Source: Phytophthora colocasiae (Eukaryota; Oomycota; Peronosporomycetes; Peronosporales; Peronosporaceae). Taken from it: a DNA stretch of 64,000 bases. Shown piece after piece: positions 55,201 through 64,000 of this stretch. The notes beneath the pieces are model-generated. The model saw only the letters and a list, made by a program, of their open reading frames with translations, was not told the origin of the DNA and did no database searches. Within the stretch, counting starts at the first letter, position 1. The number at the start of each line of letters is the position of its first letter. Position numbers and translations under genes: made by a program. The DNA lies in contig JAGKQI010000081.1 of NCBI GenBank assembly GCA_018806915.1, forward strand, positions 124,001-188,000, written 5' to 3'.

Positions 55201-55323
55201 GATGCGCACGAGCTGCGCCACCCGCTCCTTGCCGAAGCGCCGGTAGTGCATGAGCTCCTCCACCGTCAACACCATCTGCGGGAAGAAGCCGGAGTACAGC
55301 GGGGACGGCAGCTCCGTCGCCAT
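52283..55323 (-). CDS. START-like/FYVE protein 2; frame breaks in the C-terminal half
   Basis: ATG at 55323 (MATELPSPLYSGFFPQMVLTVEEL). START-like region about 20-265 (KPSYSYRAVKWCLLKAK, LDFCYLEYAGKRKAHAG, VVGFCVQESIARDREVPTLE). FYVE finger at 293-342 with the complete RKHHCATCGEVVCSNC core, CAVC and CSLC ligand pairs. Then a region ending SIRLYDESDDQ, after which one base is lost (about 53945) before MSAQAKKEALDKLVEHVRQI. A second break near 53621 and a third near 53520 lead to LQAEEEARALEEAMQW and a Ser/Pro-rich, disordered C-terminus with a polyproline run (PSRRAPPPPPPAAPPALPPF). Predicted role: PtdIns3P-dependent endosomal adaptor, possibly lipid-binding. No PUB-like end is seen, unlike paralog 1. 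Confidence 0.82.
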
Positions 55324-56194
55324 TATTGTGCGTGGTACCCGGAGAATTCCAGACTGAGCAGACACATTTTCGAGGTGACGGCTTGTATGTGCTTTGCACG
55401 TTACACCAGCGATACATAAAGTTTGTGTGGTAACTGACTCTTCTACCCAGATGGTCAACTTCAAATTGCAATGGATCGCGTATGCCGACTTAATAGCTTT
55501 GAGACCGTTTGTCTGTGTTGGAAGAGCTTGGTGTATGAAGAAGATAGTGTTGGCAGAGAGTTTTAGTTTTGCGATGAACTCCTCCTTCGTATAGGGTCAG
55601 CGATGCGGAGAGAATCTTCGAGCAGCGTTCTGAAACGGAGGAGCGTTGAAGTGCTTGGCCTCTGTCAGTTGTTGTAGTGTGCCTGCTGAAGTATGTGTTC
55701 ATTATCTGGTCATTGGTATGGATATCGTTGTTCTTCTTTGAGACAGAAGCACAATTTGTTGTATTGACAGTTCGTTTGCAAAAGTATCTTGTCCGCTGGG
55801 TGCGTAAGGTTGGGCTTTTCTGCTGCATGCTGCCTGAAGTGCAAGCTTTGGATTCAAATGCATGCTGTGAGTCGTGGCAATCTTGCTGCTGGCGTTGACT
55901 GACAACAATAGAGGAGGGATGGGTTTTTGGGCTGCAACCATGACTCATACATCCAATTTACCTAGGTCATGGTTTATAAGGGATCGTGCGTATGCAGCTT
56001 TAGAACCAAGGTATCTAGGAACGTGTTGAATACCAAAATGATATCTGCGTGGCTCAAAACCTACATCATGAGCAAGTGTGTCTTAGTGTGAAAAGTATCT
56101 TCATATTGGATTGTATGTGTACGTTTCTCTAATAGAATCTCTATTCGCAGTTGTATTACAGCTATCTCTATGGAATAGTATTTTGCCCGCGTCA
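55324..56194. other. Intergenic, about 0.87 kb
   Basis: Promoter of FYVE gene 2 and 3' flank of the RING gene. I see no gene or repeat here. Confidence 0.5.
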
Positions 56195-57106
56195 CTACAG
56201 GTGTCCTGCACCGACAGGAGCACGGCACTCAGGGCAGCTGGGGTTATGACGCAGCCATGACATGATACAGTTTTCGTGGTAGACGTGTGCGCAGGGCAAC
56301 TTGACAGAGAAGTTGTTGGTCGTGTCGACAGCTACCAACACTGTGTCTTCGCTGTCGCTGTTGTTGCTGCTGGAACTACTACTGCTATTGTTTTCCGGAA
56401 GTTCAAGCCCCTTCATTTCACTTGAGACCAGCGGTTCGAGGCAAACACTACACGAGTGCTCGGAGTGCGTGGGCAGAAGATCTTCCACATCTTCAAGGCT
56501 GAGAATGGCGTTTGCGTACGTGCAATTGGCGTCCAGCACACTATCCGGGAGCGAGAGGAAGTCGCGCATTAGCAAGTAGATACGGAGCACCTCGCGTCCT
56601 AAGGGAGCTGGAAGATACGGCTCCACCACAAGCGCTGGGACGATTACTTCCAGTGCTTTCCAGCAGTCGAACAGAAACCCTTCGAGCTCAATCTTCCCTG
56701 CATTCATAGTGCTAGCGTCTGCTTGGATGCAGAAGGCCGCGTACTGCAGATGCTCATATCGCTGGAACACATCGGTTAGAATTCGTACAAACACTTCGAA
56801 GGGTTTCCATTCGACGACGGCATTTTCATCCTGCTGGATTGCCGGACCGAGCTGTTGCGTTACGGTTGGATGGTGCAGAATGGAGTTCACTTGAGCGTAA
56901 AATCCACGGAACTTGGTCTGGCTCATTGCGATAACCCACGCCGATTGTGTCGCGTGTCCGCCGTTCGATGTCGTCAGGCCGTTCGTCGTGCAAGTGCTGG
57001 TGATGGTCAAGGAGAGCGACACCCGGTAAACCACCGACATCCCTACGCAGAGCAGACGCGCTTGCACTGCGAAGCTGAAGCTGGACGGTTGGAACTCTTC
57101 GCTCAT
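56195..57106 (-). CDS. RING-H2 finger protein (probable E3 ubiquitin ligase)
   Basis: 303 residues from ATG at 57106; intact and without introns. The C-terminal RING-H2 is complete: CSVC, then after a long Ser/Asn-rich insert (about 30 residues, SSSSSSSNNSDSEDT) LPCAHVYHENCIMSWL with C-x-H-x2-H-x2-C spacing, and CPEC near the end. The N-terminal two thirds is helical and unrecognised (FRGFYAQVNSILHHPTV.., EVFVRILTDVFQRYEHLQYA). The insert between the first and second zinc-ligand pairs is unusually long. No membrane segment is obvious. Substrates unknown. Confidence 0.82.
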   Translation of the reverse strand: MSEEFQPSSFSFAVQARLLCVGMSVVYRVSLSLTITSTCTTNGLTTSNGGHATQSAWVIAMSQTKFRGFYAQVNSILHHPTVTQQLGPAIQQDENAVVEWKPFEVFVRILTDVFQRYEHLQYAAFCIQADASTMNAGKIELEGFLFDCWKALEVIVPALVVEPYLPAPLGREVLRIYLLMRDFLSLPDSVLDANCTYANAILSLEDVEDLLPTHSEHSCSVCLEPLVSSEMKGLELPENNSSSSSSSNNSDSEDTVLVAVDTTNNFSVKLPCAHVYHENCIMSWLRHNPSCPECRAPVGAGHL

Positions 57107-58808
57107 CTTACGCAGTCGACGCTGTACAGGACCGTTGCTAGAGTGGATCGTGGCTGTGTGTACAGAGTTTAACGCGTTTAGTCTCGCGTTCCCCTTCCAT
57201 TATCGGCTTTGTCATTGCGTTCGAGCCGGCGGAATGCAAATGACGACGATAAGCGGAAGAGCTGGGCTGGGAGAGTTGAGTTTGTGTGGCGTTGAGCAGC
57301 AAACGACTGAACCGAAAGCCGGCCTCTCACCACCCCAAAGCACCAGGGCTTGGCACTCCATGGAAGAGGGGAAACTAGTACACTTTTTACCAACGGAACT
57401 AAGTTGTCTAGGTACAGCGACTTTTCTGCCGACTACAACAAGATACACATTGTTGCGGAAAGCAGAAGCCCGAAACGCGGGCATTCGAATGATTTGAGTT
57501 GAGGTGCCCTTGCCGCTGGATGGCTGGGCTGGAGTTTCTATAGGGACAGCCTTCTCTGTTGGGTGGTGTTGTAGCACCGCTGGTACGTGGTTCTTCTGCC
57601 TGGTTAAACTCTCTTTGGCAAATTTGCAACGCGCTTGCAAGTCGCACGACTCAAAGGCCTTACGACGGCAACGGCTTCTTCTGCGTCCTCTCATTTGGCC
57701 AGAGTCTGATAACTCGATAGACGCTTGTGCGTAATGGGTTGCTAGAGCCACGTAGCGTCTCGAGCTCGGACGTGAGGTTTCTCAGCAGAACGGACCTTTA
57801 TCTCTTGGCGACTGCACAACTGAGTACAGCTCAATAGCAAAATAACCTCGACCATCAAAGGACTCGTTGCAGTAGCCACCGTTTTGTCACAATTTACTGC
57901 ACTTGTCTCCGTTTGCAGGATCGGATCGCGGTCCAGATTGAGATCAGCTTGTTGAGTTCTTCGCGTACATGTCGAGACTACTCTCCGTACAGATGAGAAA
58001 TAATACGCGTGCAGAGAGGTCCGGCGTTGAGCGACAGCACCAAGTAGTCGTACTGTATCGTTTGGCCAATTTTCAAGAACTCTGGTTCTCTGAACGAACC
58101 TGTGGGCCATCGTGTTGGTACTCCTGACATAGCGCAGGAAAGAATGTCCTGAATTTTTCCACTCGCAATCGGCTTAATTTTGATTCCATACATACAAAAT
58201 CTAGTGGTACACTACATGTATAGCAAAAGTTAGGCAAACGCACTTGTGCTTCTTGTCAGCTACAGAAGTCAATTTTTAATGACACATACAACCTCAAACA
58301 GCCTCACCGAATTAAAGTGGCAAGCAGAACAGACAACACATTTAACTCGAGCTCGCACAGAGTATGAGAGCAGGAAGTCTTCAAAGTAGCTTGCCGAGCG
58401 CACCTAGACTTTTGTTTGACTAAAATCCCTGTCCCGGCTGTGTAAACATGTCCGCCAATCATAGACCAGATGGCTGCTGATTGGCGGAAAACGAATCTGC
58501 TCGATTTAGCAGCTTATTACAGGTATTCAACCGCCCTTAACATAACTGCCATTACTAACTTAACTGCAATAACGCTACGAACACCAGTCCATACCAAAAT
58601 TTATCCGACTTCCGACCGCTCACTTCCGACCACTCCGACTGTACCAAAGTTTTGGAACACACCAAAAAAGGAAGGCTCAAATCTGAGCCACTCAATTTGC
58701 ACCCACGCCCACTAAAAGCAGCCGCCGACAAGCCGAGCGCTCCCTCATTCATCATTTTTTTCAAGGTAGCGCTCAAGCCTCCAAGGCCTCAAGACCCCCC
58801 GCCCCCTC
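57107..58808. other. Intergenic, about 1.7 kb
   Basis: Several short open frames on the minus strand (57212-57751, 57742-58110, 57978-58193) have no recognisable motif. The last one (SGKIQDILSCAMSGVPTRWP.. IGQTIQYDYLVLSL) reads protein-like but is interrupted. Nothing I can call as a gene. Confidence 0.4.
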
Positions 58809-58879
58809 GCTTGCATGGCCCAATGGTAGGGCCCGAGCCTAAAAACTCGGAGGTGCTGGTTCGATTCCAGCTGCAAGCA
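58809..58879 (+). tRNA. tRNA-like sequence with an 8-nt anticodon loop (probable pseudo-tRNA or tRNA-derived)
   Basis: Perfect 7-bp acceptor stem (GCTTGCA 58809-58815 with TGCAAGC 58872-58878). D-arm GCCC-AATGGTA-GGGC with A14, G18, G19 and A21 in place. T-arm GCTGG-TTCGATT-CCAGC. The anticodon stem is CCGAG/CTCGG with the loop CCTAAAAA, one base too long, and the usual base 26 is absorbed. Anticodon AAA or TAA depending on which base is extra; an A-run error or a pseudogene would explain it. A TG-rich stretch follows (58886-58935). It lies 230 bp from the stop of recombinase E2. Confidence 0.65.
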
Positions 58880-59108
58880 TCCAGTGTGAGAGTGTGCATG
58901 TGTGCGTGTTTGTGTATGTGTGTGCGTGCTATTGCTGAGTGGTTGGCTTGAGTTAAACTTTGTGTGCTTAGCTCAGAGGTTAACATTGCTGTTCCGCAAG
59001 GAGGTTAAGCTTTGTGTTCTGGGCTTGGTGGTTACGAGTCTCTTTTCAAGCATTCAATACATGATCGTTTGCAGTTCATTGTGTGTTTAATGGCTGTGTT
59101 TGAATGTC
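58880..59108. other. TG-rich and tRNA-like flank of element E2
   Basis: 58886-58935 is a (TG)n-like low-complexity run. 58965-59010 contains TTAGCTCAGAGGTTAACATTG, resembling the 5' half of another tRNA without a matching 3' half. Suggests tRNA-derived (SINE-like) material. Confidence 0.4.
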
Positions 59109-61157
59109 TTACTCGCTAACCTGCTCCAAAATGTTCTGTGTGTAGCCTGGGGATGGATCTTGGATGGCAGGAGTTTGCAGGAGCCGTTCGTGGCGCTCAA
59201 TCATGGTGTTGAGTGCACCAGAGCGATGAAGGGCACGCAGGTGCTTGAGGACGGCACCTGAACCACGGGAGCTGATGCTGCGCTCGCCAAGAAATGCGAG
59301 GACGGACTTCTCAGCACGAGCCCCAAGTGCCAGAACCTGATCGCGGTAGTCTGGTGTCGCTGCGTCCAGCACAAATCCATCCTCTAGAAACAGCTTCATG
59401 AACGCGACAAGCTGCTTGGCATCCGACTTCTGCTGCTTCGAGATCGGTGCACGCCACAGCCGAGGATCTTGAGCGTACCACGCGTACCAAGTCGCACGAA
59501 GGTGAGTTACTGCTGATCTGCGCTGCTTCTTCTTGATCTTGCTGACGTCGCTTGTGTCAGTTTCTGGCTTGTGTCTCTTGTTTGACGCTTGTATAGGGTC
59601 GTTGTTCAGTTTAGCCTCAAGCGCATCCATCCTAGCATCCTGTCGCTTCGTGTGCTCGATAAAGTGATTAATGACAGCAGCCTGGTGCACGATGATCTTC
59701 TGCTCGTTGCTCGGTCCTGCCGGTTGCTTTGCTGCCTCCTGTTGCTGTTGGGTGCTTGATGGCTTGCTGTCCTCACAGGTTGACTCAGGGCTTGCAAGAT
59801 GCGATGACCATGCGAGCAGTTCAGCACGCGAGCTGCCACAGTCGACAGCACAAGCTTCAATGCGTTTGACAGCTGGAGTTTCAGCGTTCAAGGCCTTCAG
59901 CAGCGGATAGTGACGAAGAACACTAGCGGTAAGCACATCCAGCACGGCTTGATTCACATTGTGTCGTGTGGTTTCTAGACCGTGGCAAGTGGTGAACAGA
60001 AGGCGCTGGAATTTGGTGATCGTCGCTTTAGTCTGAGAGTCGAAGGCGGTCAAGTCTTGGAGAGGCACCTTGGCGTCAGCACCATATCCGCTGAGTATTT
60101 TACTGACTTTGTGGTCTTCTTTGCTCGTGTTGAAGATGTAGTTGAAGCCCTTGTTTGTTGTGCTCATGTTCCAGGCACCGCGATCGAAAATCCAACGCGC
60201 AGTTAGCTCTCCACTGCCATTAGCATGCTGTGCCCCACCGCGGCGGAAGGAGTGAGACGTCAGCGCGGCCTTGACTCCAGCTGCGACGCTGATCCTGTCC
60301 AGCACGCGGTTCACATGAGCGTAGATGGTTGGTGTTGTGTCTACCCCTGCAGCTGATGGTGCGTTGAGTCCAGCGGAGTCAGCAGGATGATCGAGAATCT
60401 CCAGCAACGGCACATCAGCGGACAGCGAGATCGCAGCTTGGCTTGGGAGGTCTGGCAGGTTGTCGATAACGTTGGGGCATGGAGCGGTCTGCATCAGCAG
60501 AGCTAGAGCCATGGCGAACATTGGGCACGTCTCGAAGGCCGTCCCAGGGAAGAGAGACAAGCCTTGCTCTTCCGATGTCTTCATCCGGATAAAGCGAACG
60601 AAGAGCACACTGCCAGCGTCGATGGACACGTTTGGCTTACGCAGCAGTGCGAGGTCTGACGCTCGTCCAAAAAGGTGCCACAACAAGCACAAGAGTGCAG
60701 CGTCCTGATAGTCACTAGAACAGCTTGCATTAACATACAAATACATTAGCATTCGTTTCAAATCACTCTTTGTACATGGTGGTGCCTTGTTGATAAAGCC
60801 ACCACCGTCACGCTTCATGCAAAAATTGTCTAGCGTCTTCCCCATTTTCAGCAACCGCGCTTCCAGTGAAGCACGGTGCTGAGGAAACTGGTCAAGGAGC
60901 CATAGCTTAGCTTGCCTATAGTACTGCATTGAAGTATTTCTCGCAAGCGGCTTGCCGTTTTTGCCCTCAACAAACGCAAGATGCATACCAAACTTGTCCA
61001 TTACGGACACAAAGCACTTCCCACTATCGTCACGCTCAATACAGACACGCACATACTCCTCTGTCACACACTCAGACTTTAGAAACCGCATGAATGCCGC
61101 TACGGCAGTTGCCTTGGCACGCTTGGTGTTTCCAGGCGCTAGCTCTTCTAACCCCAT
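59109..61157 (-). CDS. Crypton-type tyrosine recombinase, intact (E2)
   Basis: 682 residues, one uninterrupted frame, ATG at 61157. An N-terminal SAM-like/core-binding region begins LAPGNTKRAKATAVAAFMRF. Catalytic domain: LFGRASDLALLRK (Arg I, R165), FIRMKTSEEQGLSLFP (K193), TSHSFRRGGAQHA (H302, R305), RWIFDRGAW (position of the second His/Trp) and NKGFNYIF (Tyr nucleophile, Y340). The C-terminal 300 residues contain a Gln-rich hinge, coiled coil, a basic patch (KIKKKQRR) and a probable DNA-binding region (LRATWYAWYAQDPRLWRAP.. KQLVAFMKLFLEDGFVLD) that may correspond to the GCR1_C-like domain of other Cryptons; that is inference. No reverse transcriptase nearby, so not a DIRS or Ngaro element. 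Could be active. Confidence 0.85.
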   Translation of the reverse strand: MGLEELAPGNTKRAKATAVAAFMRFLKSECVTEEYVRVCIERDDSGKCFVSVMDKFGMHLAFVEGKNGKPLARNTSMQYYRQAKLWLLDQFPQHRASLEARLLKMGKTLDNFCMKRDGGGFINKAPPCTKSDLKRMLMYLYVNASCSSDYQDAALLCLLWHLFGRASDLALLRKPNVSIDAGSVLFVRFIRMKTSEEQGLSLFPGTAFETCPMFAMALALLMQTAPCPNVIDNLPDLPSQAAISLSADVPLLEILDHPADSAGLNAPSAAGVDTTPTIYAHVNRVLDRISVAAGVKAALTSHSFRRGGAQHANGSGELTARWIFDRGAWNMSTTNKGFNYIFNTSKEDHKVSKILSGYGADAKVPLQDLTAFDSQTKATITKFQRLLFTTCHGLETTRHNVNQAVLDVLTASVLRHYPLLKALNAETPAVKRIEACAVDCGSSRAELLAWSSHLASPESTCEDSKPSSTQQQQEAAKQPAGPSNEQKIIVHQAAVINHFIEHTKRQDARMDALEAKLNNDPIQASNKRHKPETDTSDVSKIKKKQRRSAVTHLRATWYAWYAQDPRLWRAPISKQQKSDAKQLVAFMKLFLEDGFVLDAATPDYRDQVLALGARAEKSVLAFLGERSISSRGSGAVLKHLRALHRSGALNTMIERHERLLQTPAIQDPSPGYTQNILEQVSE

Positions 61158-61470
61158 TCCTCTTGTCGGATAGATAGGAAATATTTAAGTGATATGAGTT
61201 TGACTTGCTTCTTGAGAGTCCATACACATATTTGACGGAGCTTTCCGACTCGATACGTCGGAACGGCTGGCTTACAGGACTTGCCTTTTTTAGAGCGATG
61301 TGATTGGTAGAAAATGACTATCAAATGATCTGTGATTGGTCGGAACATTCCATCTCGATGCCTATTGGCTTTTGCGCGAAAACCTGAATGCATACAAATT
61401 CCAAGTATGGTCGGATGGATTGTCATATTCAACCATATCGCATCTCCATCAACGGTGGGCAGATAATCAC
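61158..61470. promoter_or_regulatory. Shared region upstream of recombinase E2 and DNAJC11
   Basis: 61247-61268 carries the TTCCGAC/GTCGGAA dyad identical to that at 46258-46280. Further homology to E1 continues (TGATTGG.. GAAAATGAC at about 61297 and 46317) and ends with CATATTCAACCATATCG (61424-61440), matching TGATATTCATCCATGTCG (46436-46453). The far end of this homology lies only about 30 bp before the DNAJC11 start codon, so the element abuts or forms part of that promoter. Confidence 0.6.
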
Positions 61471-63504
61471 ATGGCGGACGCGCACGCTTCGTCCGAGGAA
61501 GAGGCCGCGTACTGGCGGCAATTCGAGCGCGACTACTACGCGTTACTAGGCGTACCACGTGACGCATCCAGTGACGAGATCCGCTGCCGTTTCTTATCGC
61601 TGTCGCGTGAATTCCACCCGGATCGGCATCCGCGCCGGCATGGGAACGGCGCGCTGGTCGCCGCTGCTAACGCTCAATACGCTGTGCTAGACCGTGCGTA
61701 CAAGGTGCTGTGCGACCCAGTGAAGCGCCGCGTATATGACATCTACGGCGAGAAAGCCGTGCACGCGCTGGAACAGGATGGAGCGACCCGGTCGCACGCC
61801 ATCGGTGAGCACCTGCAGACGGCGGACCAAGTCCAGCAGTACGCGGAGAAAATCCTGCGCCGTATGAACCAACAGGCCCTTGAAGCTCAGTTCTCGTCAT
61901 TTAGCGAGATGTCCATGCATGTAGACGCCTCGGACCTCGTTCAGGCGCCGATGCAGGGTCTGCGCAGCCTGTTCCACCGCGGCGCGCGGTTCGTCGACCG
62001 GACGGAGATGACGATCCACCAACGAACAGTGTTCCCGCTGTCACGCAGCACAACGCTGACACTTGGAGGCTACATGTTCGATAGGAGAGGCCTCGCAATG
62101 GGCAGCTTCACGACTCAGGTGCAGTACACGTCATTCGACCCGAGCATCCCGTCGTTCACGCTTACGAGCGAACTGGGCTGGGCGCCAAAGCTCAATTGCC
62201 AGATCAGCCAGCCAGTGTCTCCAGTTACAGTGTTTATGCTGATCCCAGAGCTGGACGACAACGGACTGGACATTTCCATGGGGGCGAACCGCATCCTCAC
62301 GCCGCAACTAACCGGCGCCATGATGTGGAGTACGCGTGATGGACTTTCAGGCTCGCTCAGTCAGGATACAGGCGCGTATAACGCCACAGCTGCTGTCGCA
62401 GTGAATGGAGGAGGACCCAACGTGACGTTCCAGTTCCGTCGCGGTCTTATGGAAGCGACGACGGCCAAGCTGTCGCTGCGCGCGAGTCTGGCGACGGGCT
62501 TGTCTCTTGTTGCAGGAGCGAGCAGAGAGATCTCGAACCGGACGCGACTGGCACTGGGTGTCTTGCTCGCACGTGCCGGCGTGACGCTGCGTGTGGGCTT
62601 TACGCGGGGCAGTGTGCGCTTCGTGGTCCCCATTTTCCTGTCTCCGTTCTCGGCGCAGTCAGCGTTCTCTACGTTCTGTGCAGCCACTTCGCCGTTCGTG
62701 GTAGCTGCAGTCGTCACACAGCTTGTGAAGCCTGCGCAGGAGCGCAAACGTCGATTGGAGCTGGAACATCGACACGATCAGCGTGTCCAGTATCTTGCAA
62801 CGGCACGTCAAGGTGCTCTGGAACAGCAGAAGCTCATGCATCGTTGTGCGAAGGAGAAAACGGAGCAGGAGCAGCAGCGAGAGGACGGTAAGGGACTGGT
62901 TATTCTGCTGGGCAGGTACGGCAAGAACCCCACAAGTCCGGATTCACGGGAGATCCGTGGAAACGACCTGGATATGGCTCTCCGTGCAATGCGCGAGCGA
63001 GATTTGAGCCGTGGGGTTGGGGACGAAGTGGAGACTGGCAGTGGTGATAGCATCTCACAACAGGAAGAGGAGGCGGAGCTCTTGGAGCAAAAGTGGATCG
63101 ATGTCACAGTTCCTCTTCAGTTTTTCGTCAAGGTACGATGAAGTTTTCGAGTTTTGTCTTTGTAGAGTCGAAAGTGCTAACTGGTTTCTGGTTGATTAGG
63201 ACGGAGAGTTGGCTCTGACTGCCTCGTCGAAGGCTGGACTCTTAGGATTCTACAATCCGTGTATCGGCGAAGATCTGTCGATTGCCGATGCACGAGCAGT
63301 ATCCAATTCTGCTGTGAAGCCTTTGCTGTAAGTGTTGTGATATATTCTCTGTACTTGTATCGTTACTAACTCTTTCTCTGTTGTAGCTACGTGCGTTATT
63401 CGTATGATGGCCAGGTTTTCGAGGCTACATTCGATGACGACCAAGCGGTGAGCTTGCCGTCGCGGTATGCCCAGGCCATGGGGCCCGTTGGTAATGTGTA
63501 CTAG
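61471..63504 (+). CDS. DNAJC11 homolog (mitochondrial J-domain protein)
   Basis: Exons 61471-63132, 63200-63327, 63387-63504 with consistent phases; about 635 residues. I chose ATG 61471 (MADAHASSEEEAAYWRQF) over an upstream frame because the J-domain begins right after it: DYYALLGVPRDASSDEIRCR, HPD at 49-51, VLCDPVKRRVYDIYG. The DUF3395-type C-terminal region follows a beta-rich middle: ..WIDVTVPLQFFVK|DGELALTASSKAGLLGFYNP and YVRYSYDGQVFEATFDDD are close to DNAJC11 of animals. Animal DNAJC11 sits at the mitochondrial outer membrane and associates with the MICOS complex. All three exons are intact, with no frame breaks. Confidence 0.92.
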
Positions 63505-63561
63505 ACTACGTGACATAGCAGAAGGCTCTGCGCTAGAAACTAGATGTCTAGGATTGTCAGC

Positions 63562-64000
63562 TTATTCCTGTAATGGATGAGCTTCCACCCTCACTGACTG
63601 TACGAATTGATCCACCAGCACATGAAGAGGAAGTTGCTGTTTGTTTGGTGGACTGGCCGTGTGCTGCTTGATGAAGAGCACAATGGCGATCGCGTCCAAG
63701 AACTCGGAGAATACCAGTTTTGTGCCCATGAAGAAAGCGTCCGATTCGCTGTCGTCTTCCGTTGAGTTACAGCCAGCCACACTCCGAAGCTCAGCTGTTA
63801 GAGCTGGAGCCGACGTTGCGAATGCCTCGTTTAGTGCCGAAAGAGCATCTCGGACCTGAAAGCCACTAGTGAAGACGGGTGTCTTTACAGGCGCTTGGTT
63901 ACGCAGCATGACTAACACTGACCGGATAGACACCTCCTCTTGCTTGTATTCAGGTGTCATTGGCTCCAAATCGCCGTCTTCCTCCTCATTACGGGGAGCT
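63562..64000 (-). CDS. Unknown protein, C-terminal part (gene runs off the window)
   Basis: The frame is open from the window edge to TGA/TAA at 63562; 146 residues are visible. Mostly helical: VSIRSVLVMLRNQAPVKTPV, VRDALSALNEAFATSAPA, KLVFSEFLDAIAIVLFIKQH, LPLHVLVDQFVQSVRVEA. The SEFLDAIAIV stretch recalls helices of EF-hand-like proteins, but there is no calcium loop. I do not recognise the family. It converges on DNAJC11 with 57 bp between stops. Confidence 0.6.
   Translation of the reverse strand, partial: APRNEEEDGDLEPMTPEYKQEEVSIRSVLVMLRNQAPVKTPVFTSGFQVRDALSALNEAFATSAPALTAELRSVAGCNSTEDDSESDAFFMGTKLVFSEFLDAIAIVLFIKQHTASPPNKQQLPLHVLVDQFVQSVRVEAHPLQE

Noticed and set aside
59109..61157. 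DIRS/Ngaro retrotransposon instead of a Crypton
   Set aside because: No reverse transcriptase, RNase H or split repeats on either side of the recombinase gene.

Overview
The window looks like nuclear DNA of an oomycete, most likely Phytophthora or a close relative. The evidence is as follows. Genes are dense, with sparse 58-93 nt introns (GT..AG, often with a CTAAC-like branch site). There is a callose synthase (FKS type) fused to a sugar-transporter-like MFS module. There are two paralogous START-like/FYVE genes, a Ty3/gypsy element of the kind common in Phytophthora, P-loop NTPase genes reminiscent of the modules that accompany Crinkler effectors, and Crypton-type tyrosine recombinases. Host genes are eukaryotic housekeeping genes: NIPP1/PPP1R8, ENY2/Sus1, mitochondrial bS16, NOP14 and DNAJC11.

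Layout. 0.1-2.6 kb: an unrecognised gene with several frame breaks. 3.0-13.3 kb: a young Ty3/gypsy retrotransposon (minus strand) inserted five codons before the stop of a secreted glucose-6-phosphate 1-epimerase gene. A later 650-bp inversion, joining the 5' LTR to the gene, leaves the epimerase in three pieces. 16.1-17.2 kb: palmitoyl-protein thioesterase. 19.2-25.8 kb: the callose synthase-MFS fusion. 26.7-29.7 kb: NIPP1, ENY2 and mS16. 29.8-43.0 kb: a block of nested inverted duplications with three copies of a P-loop NTPase gene (A near-complete, B a pseudogene, C internally deleted), rearranged copies of the NOP14 3' end, and NOP14 itself. 44.0-46.4 kb: a decayed Crypton-like element lying against a tRNA-like sequence. 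47.4-55.3 kb: the two START/FYVE paralogs. 56.2-57.1 kb: a RING-H2 protein. 58.8-61.4 kb: a second, intact Crypton-like recombinase, again with a tRNA-like sequence on its 3' side. 61.5-63.5 kb: DNAJC11. 63.6 kb to the edge: a partial unknown gene.

Many conserved genes are broken by single-base length changes, several of them in short homopolymers (thioesterase, callose synthase, mS16, NOP14 twice, both FYVE genes, gag-pro-pol). The simplest reading is residual consensus indels in the assembly. Other lesions cannot be explained that way: the epimerase break, the stop and 19-nt deletion in NTPase copy B, and the deletion in copy C.

The most interesting candidates are the two recombinase elements. 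They share gene architecture, an identical upstream dyad and an adjacent tRNA-like sequence. For one of them, 8-bp direct repeats place the insertion exactly at the tRNA-like 3' end. The inverted NTPase/NOP14 block and the enzyme-transporter fusion come next.
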